From: an uncultured Pseudomonadales bacterium
GTDB taxonomy: Bacteria > Pseudomonadota > Gammaproteobacteria > Pseudomonadales > Balneatricaceae
Direction of reading: 5' to 3'
NCBI GenBank assembly: GCA_943787595.1
Contig: CALSNA010000004.1
Coordinates: forward strand, 186,001 to 250,000
DNA: 64,000 nucleotides
A program made the translations under genes and the position numbers. Under the pieces are notes generated by a model. That model was not told the DNA's origin and did not search any database. It worked only from the letters and a program-made list of their open reading frames with translations. Every line of letters begins with the position of its first letter. Within the stretch, counting starts at the first letter, position 1. This document shows, piece after piece, positions 47,783 to 55,863 of this stretch.

Positions 47783-48079
47783 ATGCGCTGTACAAGCACA
47801 ATTTGTATTTCGGAAACTGATTGCGATTCTTATCACGCGGACAATCCGCCCAAGAAATGTCTTGATATATACAATGGTTATACCGAGTTTGACTATAATG
47901 GTAATCCTCAATATGGTTCAACAAAAATTGACCCCTTCCCTGTTTTCATTCCAGCCAACGAGAACACCGCCGACACTTTAATAGAGATGGGATTATTTTT
48001 CATTGATTACGCCTGCAAATTAGACCCCGGTTTAAAAGAATCAGATATTACTCAAGAAATTTTTGACGCTCTAAAATAA
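47783..48079 (+). CDS. Unknown acidic protein (98 residues)
   Basis: In the same frame as the small membrane protein, separated from it by one TGA and 21 bases, so the two could once have been one gene. The C-terminal half, T-A-D-T-L-I-E-M-G-L-F-F-I-D-Y-A-C-K-L-D-P-G-L with a following acidic helix, looks like a folded soluble protein. Cysteines at residues 3, 8, 14 and 26 are notable. No family recognised. Confidence 0.4.
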   Translation: MRCTSTICISETDCDSYHADNPPKKCLDIYNGYTEFDYNGNPQYGSTKIDPFPVFIPANENTADTLIEMGLFFIDYACKLDPGLKESDITQEIFDALK

Positions 48080-48172
48080 CCTGCCAAATCAATACTAAGT
48101 TCAAGACTAAATCCGTTTCCGGAATTTTCAACTATAATCAAAGTAGAATCCGCAAGCTAAAGGAATAGCATT

Positions 48173-48283
48173 ATGATGGTTACGATAAAAGGGAAAGGAC
48201 AAAGTATTCAAATTGGCAATGTCACAGTTAAAGTACTTGGCATCAAGGGACGACAAGTGCGCCTTGGTATAGATGCCCTATAA
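48173..48283 (+). CDS. Truncated CsrA-like protein
   Basis: AAGGA lies eight bases before ATG 48173. The 36 residues align with the first 37 of CsrA: G-Q-S-I-Q-I-G-N-V-T-V-K-V-L-G-I-K-G and R-Q-V-R-L-G-I-D-A follow the family pattern G-E-T-x-x-I-G-D-x-V-x-V-x-V-L-G-x-K-G-x-Q-V-R-I-G-x-x-A-P. It stops at TAA where CsrA continues with its last strand and helix (P-K-E-V-x-V-H-R-E-E-I), which holds the RNA-contacting arginine 44. The N-terminal L4 and R6 positions read T and K. Probably a broken accessory csrA paralogue; a 19-codon open tail follows the stop in frame. Confidence 0.6.
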   Translation: MMVTIKGKGQSIQIGNVTVKVLGIKGRQVRLGIDAL

Positions 48284-48645
48284 GATAAGCAGATAACCTT
48301 TCTTGGCGCGAATAAGCGCACCAGGCGCAAGAATCCAGCATAACCCCCACCCTAAGTTGTGATATGGTGACAGGCACAGGGATGAGTCTGCACAATTATA
48401 AGCTATTCGCCAATCAGCCTGGCGACCTGCGGTAAGAAGTCCAACCTGAATAAACCCCTTTTTCTTTAGCTGGAGTGACCTATATGGTGATGGCGTTATT
48501 GATGGCAGCGAGTGGAGAGATAATCGATTTAGGTTGTTGTAAAGAGCATTACAGTTAAAATTTGATAGATGGAACCTAATATAGAACCGTTTTTTATTTT
48601 TTTGTAAATTTATTTCCTAATAAATCTCTAAACTATTGACTTAAT
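48284..48645. other. Spacer, nothing recognised
   Basis: Between the CsrA-like gene and tRNA-Arg. No frame or repeat of the tRNA 3' end longer than about eight bases was noticed. Confidence 0.35.
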
Positions 48646-48722
48646 TGGCGCGCCCGGAGGGATTCGAACCCCCGACCAACAGGATCGGAACCTGCTACTC
48701 TATCCAACTGAGCTACGGGCGC
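48646..48722 (-). tRNA. tRNA-Arg (CCG)
   Basis: Reverse complement gives acceptor GCGCCCG/CGGGCGC, D arm GCTC...GAGT, anticodon stem GCAGG/CCTGT with loop TTCCGAT (anticodon CCG), T arm GGGGG-TTCGAAT-CCCTC, discriminator G and encoded CCA (TGG at 48646-48648). The RHS/CsrA island lies at its 3' side, the usual integration side. Confidence 0.95.
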
Positions 48723-49459
48723 ATAATGCAGTAAAACAAGCAAGTCATGATACGTGGCTTATAGTGTGGGTTCAACCTAAATTCTACAGTTGATAGTTCG
48801 TTTCACCAATAGGTGTTGCAATGCAATACCTATTCAAAATTGCCCCATGCAAATAATTGCTGTAGATAAAGTTATGCCACCATTTTTCTGGTTCTTGGGA
48901 TGTAATTCGATGTGGCTTTCTAGCTAAGGTATACAGCTATTGACTAAACCAACGCTCAAATGGAGCTTTACATATAAGGCCCCTTAAACCAGCGTATTTA
49001 TAATAGGTAATGCCCTGAATAAATCCCTAAAACATCCCTGTATTTATAGCTTAAGGACACAAATAGGTGCATATAGTAAACTGGTGTGTGTTGTCAGCTG
49101 GGTATTAAATTGTGTATTACAATGATAATACCGATCCATTAATTTGAGGTGATTATACATTTTTACCGCTTGTGCTCAGATGATTATTTCCGTGACTGCT
49201 TAATAAGGCTATAATTAGACCCGTTTTTTCAGTGATAAGTAAATCATTAGAGCATGTTGAAAAAAACACTGTGATCGAATATCAGGGCGATACTCAAGGC
49301 ATTCACGATCTTGATGGAACAGCTCAACAATAGTTACTGATGATCAATGCTATTTTTAGTGCGATGCTTAGCGCCGTATCAACGAGCGTAATAATGTTAC
49401 AACATTTCCTGAAAGTTCTAAAACATTACCTTCTTACAGGATTAAGAGAGAGACCAAAC
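48723..49459. other. Spacer upstream of cytochrome c5
   Basis: About 735 bp. It should carry the cytochrome gene promoter on + and the tRNA promoter on -. A short + coding-like run near 49253-49333 (L-E-H-V-E-K-N-T-V-I-E-Y-Q-G-D) ends in a stop and is unassigned. Confidence 0.35.
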
Positions 49460-49906
49460 GTGAAATTAATCAAGTTTATTTCCAAAACCAGCTTGACAGC
49501 ATGTTTTATTGCTTTGTTGCCAGGTACTGCACAAGTATCTGCAGATCACACAAGTGCCGCAAGCATTGCTGCCCGTATTGCCCCAATCGGCAGCATCTGT
49601 ATTCAGGGCCAATCATGTCAATCAGCAGTGGGTGTGGTTGCAAATGATCCGATTACCGTAGCTGCACGCAGTGGTGCTGATATTTATAATGCAGCATGTG
49701 CCGGTTGCCATAACACGGGTGCGGCAGGAGCACCCAAGCTAGGCGATGTGGGAGCATGGAAGCTTCGGGCTGACAAAGGGTTGGACAGTTTGCTGGCTAC
49801 CGCAATCAGTGGTATTAACGCCATGCCGGCATGGGGTTTGTGTATGGACTGCTCTGAGCCAGAGTTGCGTGATACCATTCAGTATATACTGAACAATTCC
49901 AAATAA
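49460..49906 (+). CDS. Cytochrome c5-type protein
   Basis: Periplasmic class I c-type cytochrome (148 residues). Start GTG 49460, after AAGAGAGAGACC, gives a signal peptide K-L-I-K-F-I-S-K-T-S-L-T-A-C-F-I-A-L-L, cut near V-S-A. Heme attaches at C-A-G-C-H (about residues 80-84), the axial methionine is in N-A-M-P-A-W-G, and C-M-D-C-S supplies the disulfide typical of cytochrome c5. A second Cys pair (C-I-Q-G-Q-S-C) lies before the heme site. The frame is open further upstream (49340), but only this start gives a signal peptide. Confidence 0.88.
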   Translation: MKLIKFISKTSLTACFIALLPGTAQVSADHTSAASIAARIAPIGSICIQGQSCQSAVGVVANDPITVAARSGADIYNAACAGCHNTGAAGAPKLGDVGAWKLRADKGLDSLLATAISGINAMPAWGLCMDCSEPELRDTIQYILNNSK

Positions 49907-50782
49907 TACGCATGCTATACGCTTGACTAACATCGCGTAGTGAGGTGGTCACCAGGCATTAACCTAGCCGATGTGCAATATTGTTATTGCACTAATTTGT
50001 TTATGGTATATGTTCGTTTTAAAATTACCGATTCCAAATCGGCCAATACTGACCCATGCATCTACAGGCTGCTTGTGCTTATGTATCGACAAAGTTGACG
50101 TTATCCCCTTGCAGTGCAAACTGGAGAGGCGCTCTGGTGCGGTCGAAATCAGCGTTTTTAAACTCCGAACATCAAGCCTAACCAGTTAACACCGCATTAC
50201 CTACTAACTAGGTGTACTGACTTGCTCCCGTGTTCAGTCAATGCATTGAGTGTGTTCGTACTGAACCTCATCATGCCGGTGTATTGAATCGGTTCAGTTA
50301 TTTTTATTGTACTTTTTCTGCGATCTAAGTTGCACATACGCACTTAGGGGAATGATGGTGTCCACCAACTTTTTGATACACCAACTGGTATTAAAAATTA
50401 TTTCAAGGGCAACTAATGAAGACGCATCCTGTTATAAAGTCAGTACTCACGACAAATCATGTTCACAATCAGTTGGTGAAATTATGAGTCGCAGCCTGCC
50501 TTAGGTTGAATAAGTTGACTCAATGGCCACTGTAATAATTTCCTTAAGTTACGTTTCGTTACAGTCAAAAAGCCAAAATGTAGATTGTCTCAAGAAATTT
50601 ATTTAGCTAAAGCAGGCATGATTTTATGATAATGACTACAGGGTTTTAGGGTATTGAAGATGTATTTGTTTAGCACTCTTTGTAAAAATATCAGTGTTAC
50701 AGATAAAAGGTTATGATTCGCATCTAAAATGCATACTGATAAACATAGGCTAAACTTAACAATGCCTTATTAGCAATTTACT
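49907..50782. other. Spacer, nothing recognised
   Basis: About 875 bp between the cytochrome gene and the coiled-coil gene, which converge. Short frames at 49971 and 50307 have no support. No clear terminator hairpin with T-run. Confidence 0.4.
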
Positions 50783-53743
50783 TCATTCCATAGCATCTTG
50801 CATGCCATCTGAAAATACAGCTTTGCGTTGCCCTTTTAGCCTACGATTTTCTTCAAGTAAATTAATAATATCCCGTTCCATGAACTTATTTTGTTGCATG
50901 AGTTGGTCAATGATCACAACTTTCTGTTGCAGAGATTGATTCTTAACTTCTAGCTGATCGCTTTGACTTTCTGATTGAAATATCTGTGTTTGCAGATCTT
51001 GGTATTCCAGTTTTTGGGAACTGATTTCTGCTTCCAGTATTTTATTGTATTGTTCAAGATTAGCGAGTTGTATCTCTAAATTACGTTGTTTTAGCTTTGC
51101 GGCCATTTTTATTACTGATTGATCAATCTGGTCATTTGCATCAGACTGTTGTACATCTGGTTCTATTTTTGCAGGATCATTTTTTCCTGATACAGATGTT
51201 AACTGAGCCGTTAATTTCGTGTGCTTGGATATTGATTCCTCTAGTTTATTACTTAATTGCTCATTTTCCTTTTGAGTTGCTGCCATTTTCTTTCTAGAGT
51301 CAGTCAATGAATCGTTCAGTGTCTGAATATGTAGTGCCAATAATTGAGCCCGCTTCTGGTATTTTTCCAATGCTCGCTGGGATGTTTGTAACGATGCCTC
51401 CAGCACTTTCATCCGTTCATAATTGATAATTTGCAATTCACTCGTTGCATTTTCACCCGCAGAGATGGGCTGTTCACCTTGCCCAGCTAACTGTTGCTTA
51501 AGAAGCTGCACTTGCGCTATTAAGTCGTTACGTTCATCCTGCACTTCAGCGAGTGCAGGATTTGACGTCTGTGAAGAGCCTGGTTGCTGTTGACCGTCAT
51601 ACTCTACTGTATCATTGAGCTTTTGCAATTGCTCACGACGGCGAGCCTCGGTCTTGTTAAGTTGCTGCTGGACGGCCTGCAATTGGGCCTTCAGAGCTGT
51701 ACGCTCAGTCTGAACTACTTGTAGTTGTTGATTCAGATCCTGATTGGCATATTGCGCTTGTGCCAGCTGATTATTTAATCGCTGGTGAACCTGTTGGGTG
51801 CCAGAAAGCTGCTGCTGGTTGTCCTGCTCGACAGCCCCAATACGCTGTTGCAGCTGTATCCGGAGTGCCTCAGTTCCGGCCAGTTGTTGCTTTACAGCCT
51901 GCAATTGTTCTTGCAAGGCCTTGCGTTCGGTCTGAACCGCCCGTAGTCGTTGATTCAGGCCTTGATTCGCTTGTTGTGCCTGCACCAGCTTTTTGTTTAA
52001 TTGTTCGTTAACCTGTAGCTTGTCGGTAGGCTGTTGCTGGCTATCCTGATTGGTAGATGCAATGCGTTGTTGCAATTGTATTCGTAGTTCAGTTTTAGCC
52101 AGTTGTTGCTGCGCCGCCTGCAATTGTTCTTGGAGGGCAGTCCGTTCAGTTTGAGTTGCCCGTAGCAGTTGTTTCAGACCTTGATTGGCCTGTTTAGATT
52201 GAGTCAGTCGGTTATTTAGTTGTTTTTTTACCTGTTGAGTGCTGGCTAGCTTTTGCTGGCTATCCTGCTCAGATGTTGCTATGTTTTGTTGCAATTCTAT
52301 CTGGCGTGCTTCGGTTTTGACCAGTTGCTGTTGCACACCCTGCAACTGTTCCTGTAAGGCAGTCCGTTCAGTTTGAGTTGCCCGTAGTAATTGTTTCAAA
52401 CCCTGATTGGTCTGTTGAGCTTGAGTCAGCTGGTTATTTAGCTGTTTTCTTATCTGTTGGACATCAGTAAGTTGTTGCTGGCTATCTTGCTCAGATGTTG
52501 CTATGCTTTGTTGTAATTTTATCTGACGTGCTTCGGTTTTGGCTAGTCGTTTTTGCACACCCTGCAATTGTTTCTGTAGGGCAGCCCGTTCAGTCTGAAT
52601 GGTCTGCAGTTGTTGATTCAGATTTTCATTGGTTTTTTGTACTTGCAGAAGCTGACTGTTTAATTGTCCGTGAACCTGTTGGGCACTGTTAAGCTGTTTC
52701 TGGCGATTCTGTTCCGCCACTGCCATATTTCGTTGCAACCGTATTCGACTCGCTTCAGTTTTCGTCAATTTTTGTTGCACAGCCTGTAATTGTTCTTGCA
52801 AGGCGAGACGTTCGGTCTGCCCTGATCGAAATTGCTGATCCAGAACTTGGTTAGCCTGTTGCACTTGCGCCAAGCGGCCATTCAATTGCTCATGGGTCTG
52901 TTGGGCATCGGCAAGCTGTTGCTGAAGATCCTCCTCTGCTACCACGATGTTTTGTTGTAATTTAATCTGGTGTGCTTCAGTTTTAGCCAGTTGTTGTAGC
53001 ATCTTTTGCAATTGCTCTTGCAAGGCAGAGCGCTCAGTCTCGCTTGCCTGGAGCCGTTGCTGTATATCCTGTTTGCCCAGTGCCATATTTTGCTGCAATT
53101 TTATATGACGGACTTCAGTTTTCACCAGTTGTTGCTGCACCTTCTCCAGCTGATTTTGTAGATCAATACGTACATCTTGAGCTACTTGCAATTGCTGCTT
53201 CAGGGTCTGGTTGGCTTGTTGTGCTTGCATCAAGCGGCTGTTCAGTTGGTCACTGGTTTGCTGGGTGGTTGTTATAAGCTGTTTCTGCTGTTGCTCAGAA
53301 TTGGCTAGTGTTTCTTTTAGATATTGTACCTGTTGAGTGAGTTGTTCCCAGCGTTTCTGATAATCTAACAGTTTTGTTTGAGTTTGCTGGAGGCTGAGTT
53401 CTAATTGCTTATTTTTTTGTTTTAAGCCAGCCAAGTCACTGCGAGTTGAACGACTGGTCTGCGTCGGTTTGGGTTGTTCTTGGGGAGGCCGTTGGGGTGT
53501 TGGTTGTTTTTGCTGTGTTTCCGATTGTACGATTAGACCCCGTGTATTCCGTGGAATAACAGGTTCCTGAACCCGCTTTGTGGATTTCTTGGGAGGTGTC
53601 CAGATAATGATCGTTTCCGAAGCAGATAATGGCATCCAGCAACCAAGCCCAAACAGTACCACAAAAAAATAGCCGGGGTGGCACAGAGGGGATCTTTTTT
53701 TGTTATCTTGGTAAGAATATATTTTCTTCAAACTGACTCCCAA
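50783..53743 (-). CDS. Large repeat coiled-coil protein, envelope-linked
   Basis: A 986-residue protein with one hydrophobic segment (about 25-42, Y-F-F-V-V-L-F-G-L-G-C-W-M-P-L, then A-S), a signal peptide or inner-membrane anchor, a Pro/Gln-rich stretch (75-97), then almost continuous coiled coil. Residues about 167-730 are tandem 74-residue repeats, consensus L-N-x-x-L-x-Q-A-Q-x-A-N-Q-x-L ... Q-T-E-R-x-A-L-Q-E-Q-L-Q ... K-T-E-A-R-x-I-x-L-Q-Q, rich in Gln; six clear full copies and one internally shortened one. The end (760-986) is a non-repeat coil. No enzyme motif. Likely a structural or tethering periplasmic rod. Divergent from an unknown lipoprotein gene. Family not recognised. Confidence 0.85.
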   Translation of the reverse strand: MGVSLKKIYSYQDNKKRSPLCHPGYFFVVLFGLGCWMPLSASETIIIWTPPKKSTKRVQEPVIPRNTRGLIVQSETQQKQPTPQRPPQEQPKPTQTSRSTRSDLAGLKQKNKQLELSLQQTQTKLLDYQKRWEQLTQQVQYLKETLANSEQQQKQLITTTQQTSDQLNSRLMQAQQANQTLKQQLQVAQDVRIDLQNQLEKVQQQLVKTEVRHIKLQQNMALGKQDIQQRLQASETERSALQEQLQKMLQQLAKTEAHQIKLQQNIVVAEEDLQQQLADAQQTHEQLNGRLAQVQQANQVLDQQFRSGQTERLALQEQLQAVQQKLTKTEASRIRLQRNMAVAEQNRQKQLNSAQQVHGQLNSQLLQVQKTNENLNQQLQTIQTERAALQKQLQGVQKRLAKTEARQIKLQQSIATSEQDSQQQLTDVQQIRKQLNNQLTQAQQTNQGLKQLLRATQTERTALQEQLQGVQQQLVKTEARQIELQQNIATSEQDSQQKLASTQQVKKQLNNRLTQSKQANQGLKQLLRATQTERTALQEQLQAAQQQLAKTELRIQLQQRIASTNQDSQQQPTDKLQVNEQLNKKLVQAQQANQGLNQRLRAVQTERKALQEQLQAVKQQLAGTEALRIQLQQRIGAVEQDNQQQLSGTQQVHQRLNNQLAQAQYANQDLNQQLQVVQTERTALKAQLQAVQQQLNKTEARRREQLQKLNDTVEYDGQQQPGSSQTSNPALAEVQDERNDLIAQVQLLKQQLAGQGEQPISAGENATSELQIINYERMKVLEASLQTSQRALEKYQKRAQLLALHIQTLNDSLTDSRKKMAATQKENEQLSNKLEESISKHTKLTAQLTSVSGKNDPAKIEPDVQQSDANDQIDQSVIKMAAKLKQRNLEIQLANLEQYNKILEAEISSQKLEYQDLQTQIFQSESQSDQLEVKNQSLQQKVVIIDQLMQQNKFMERDIINLLEENRRLKGQRKAVFSDGMQDAME
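51554..53245 (-). repeat. Tandem 222-bp repeats in the coiled-coil gene
   Basis: DNA of the 74-residue protein repeats. The best-kept copies share long blocks (for example around the ATQTERTALQEQLQ codons in copies starting near residues 435 and 509), so copy-number change by recombination is plausible. One copy is one codon short. Confidence 0.85.
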
Positions 53744-54261
53744 TATGATCTGACTAAATACAATGTATGCTCATATGAATTGGGGTATTGATGGTGTACT
53801 TCTCATTTGGACACCATCGGTGGATTACACAGTCAATACAGTTACTCATGTTACAGGACCAAGCCAAAATTATATTTTATCATTTGGAGTTGGTAACAAA
53901 ATATAACATCTGCATATTTTGCTTCTAAACGAGCATGTTTGCCAGTATTGGTTGCCCAATATTATGGGAAAGATTAAATGGCCCGGAAGAAAATATCAGA
54001 GTTTAGTTTATTGGCTTTATATCTACTAGACTTTCTCAATCTTGAAGCGATAATGGTGCCATGATCGAACGCGATTAAACTTATATCTTAACTAATGCGA
54101 CGACAAAGCATCTATAATTGTCACCAAATATTGCAAATAACTCCATATAGGTTAACATATTTCGTTCAGGATTGGACCTAACGAATAGGTAAGTTCGCTT
54201 AGTTCTGTAAATGGACTTGGGGGGTTTAATTTTTACAGTTGCACGGAAGTGGGAGATAATT
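53744..54261. other. Divergent spacer, coiled-coil/lipoprotein genes
   Basis: About 520 bp between two genes transcribed away from each other, so promoters for both should be here. No operator recognised. Confidence 0.4.
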
Positions 54262-55368
54262 ATGAAGTGGTGCAGATACACGATAGAAAATAATACCGTT
54301 TCTGTGGTTTACCTGTTGGTGATGTCATCATTGCTTGCTGGTTGTGCTGTAACTGATACCAAGGAATTGGGGATTGTAGATCCAGGTCCTCCTGAGGCCA
54401 TTGCATTGGAAGAGCTGGATGTCCCAAATGCCACTGCGCCTGGATTAGAACCACTGGGTTTCTTAAGTACTACTGAACCTGAGCTAGAACCACTGGATTC
54501 CTCAAACACCATAGCATCTGATTTAAATCAACCAAGGAGGGAATACCGGTCCATCGCAGAGAATCAGCAATCATTGCTGTTCCAGATACAGGCTGAAGCA
54601 GATGAAGATTTTCGTTTGTGGCTTTTGCGGCCAAGCGAGGTAACCTTACCGCAAGTGACTAAACCAGAAGTGCCGGTGTTACCTGCTCCGTTAAAGGTCA
54701 CGAGGGATGAATTTGAGTCATCAGCGCAATTTGAATTGCGGGCACAACGAATCAGGGATAAACACAGGGAAAATGTAGAGGGCATAATGGCTGAATATCA
54801 AAAGCGTGTTAGCGCCTATAACATGGCCATTGAACAATACAACTATGATATTCAACTGGAGTATCAGCAGCGCCAGGAACAAAAAGGAACCTTGTATCTG
54901 GACTTCCTGGAACAATCGGTCAACAAAATTCTGGCCCGTTCTGGTATGCCTAAGCTAACTAACCCGTCCTACAACGCAGATACTGAAATTTTTTCCACCA
55001 ATCTGGTTATGGGAGATGATATGTTGCTGTGTTCATTAACGATATCTGTACCCTTAGTAGAAGCGCAATCATTTAAACAAAACCTGAATCAGGTAGAGAC
55101 TGCGTTGGGATTTTCCTACAATGATAACTTACTAAGACTTTCTAAAATTATTGTGCGCTATAATGAGCAAGAATACGATTCGCAAATTATTTCCGGATCT
55201 GAAGTGGAACGCAGTATCGGTGTTGATGCAACACATTCACCTTCTAGTATCATGATCCAGCTAAATCCAGACAATCTATCCAGTTTGAATGAGTTGAGTC
55301 AAAGTCTGGAACAAAAGAATCAGGTTGATTTTACAACATTGATGAAAGAAACAGCAGCAGTTGAGTAA
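54262..55368 (+). CDS. Putative lipoprotein of unknown function
   Basis: A 368-residue protein with signal sequence and lipobox L-L-A-G-C (Cys about residue 28), so likely lipid-anchored by Lgt/LspA. A Pro/Glu-rich linker with two loose repeats (L-E-P-L-G-F and L-E-P-L-D-S) follows, then a charged helical middle (about 165-230: E-F-E-S-S-A-Q-F-E-L-R and A-Y-N-M-A-I-E-Q-Y-N) and a C-terminal domain. ATG 54262 is preferred because GGAGAT lies six bases before it; the frame opens earlier at 54211. No family recognised. Its position opposite the coiled-coil gene suggests a shared envelope role. Confidence 0.75.
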   Translation: MKWCRYTIENNTVSVVYLLVMSSLLAGCAVTDTKELGIVDPGPPEAIALEELDVPNATAPGLEPLGFLSTTEPELEPLDSSNTIASDLNQPRREYRSIAENQQSLLFQIQAEADEDFRLWLLRPSEVTLPQVTKPEVPVLPAPLKVTRDEFESSAQFELRAQRIRDKHRENVEGIMAEYQKRVSAYNMAIEQYNYDIQLEYQQRQEQKGTLYLDFLEQSVNKILARSGMPKLTNPSYNADTEIFSTNLVMGDDMLLCSLTISVPLVEAQSFKQNLNQVETALGFSYNDNLLRLSKIIVRYNEQEYDSQIISGSEVERSIGVDATHSPSSIMIQLNPDNLSSLNELSQSLEQKNQVDFTTLMKETAAVE

Positions 55369-55863
55369 TGAAACCAGACTACGGTACACTTTAGCCAAAC
55401 TGTATTAGTGGTTTGGTACAAGCTAATTCCTTTTGGGGCCAGAAATACAGCTTGATGCAGTTCACGGCAGGTCAGTGTTATCGGAAACAAAGTATCTAAA
55501 AAACACTCGCTGGCTATACGTGTAGAAACCGATAGCTGGATGGGAGCGTCACTACCCATAAACCAATGCACCTTAAATTACTCTGATTTGCCTTATACTA
55601 TGTGGAATAGTCCAGTCAGCTGTTATTTATTAGAAAATGCTGATGTTAACATTAGGCAAAACCCTATTCAGTCTTGATGAACATACTACCTGGTGATCAC
55701 CAAGTAGTATGTCAATGTATCGTTTACAGTGATTCACTTAGTGAGTATTTAGCATTATATGAACACCAAATACAATTGGAACAGGTTTATTTATAACACT
55801 ACAGTACATATCCATCGCCCCATGTAAAGCCAACACATGTCGGCCTTACATGAGGGTAGATGC
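55369..55863. other. Convergent spacer with palindrome
   Basis: Between the lipoprotein gene and mmsA, which converge. It holds the 32-bp palindrome at 55681-55712; no gene is recognised. Confidence 0.4.
55681..55712. repeat. 32-bp near-perfect palindrome
   Basis: Sixteen bases on each side, opening ACATACTAC with centre TGGTGATCACCA, are reverse complements with one mismatch and no loop. It lies between two converging genes without a T-run; a two-way terminator or a protein site are both possible. Confidence 0.85.

Noticed and set aside
48300-48350. Short TTGGCGCG repeat of the tRNA-Arg 3' end as attachment site
   Set aside because: Only about eight bases match, too short to claim an att site.
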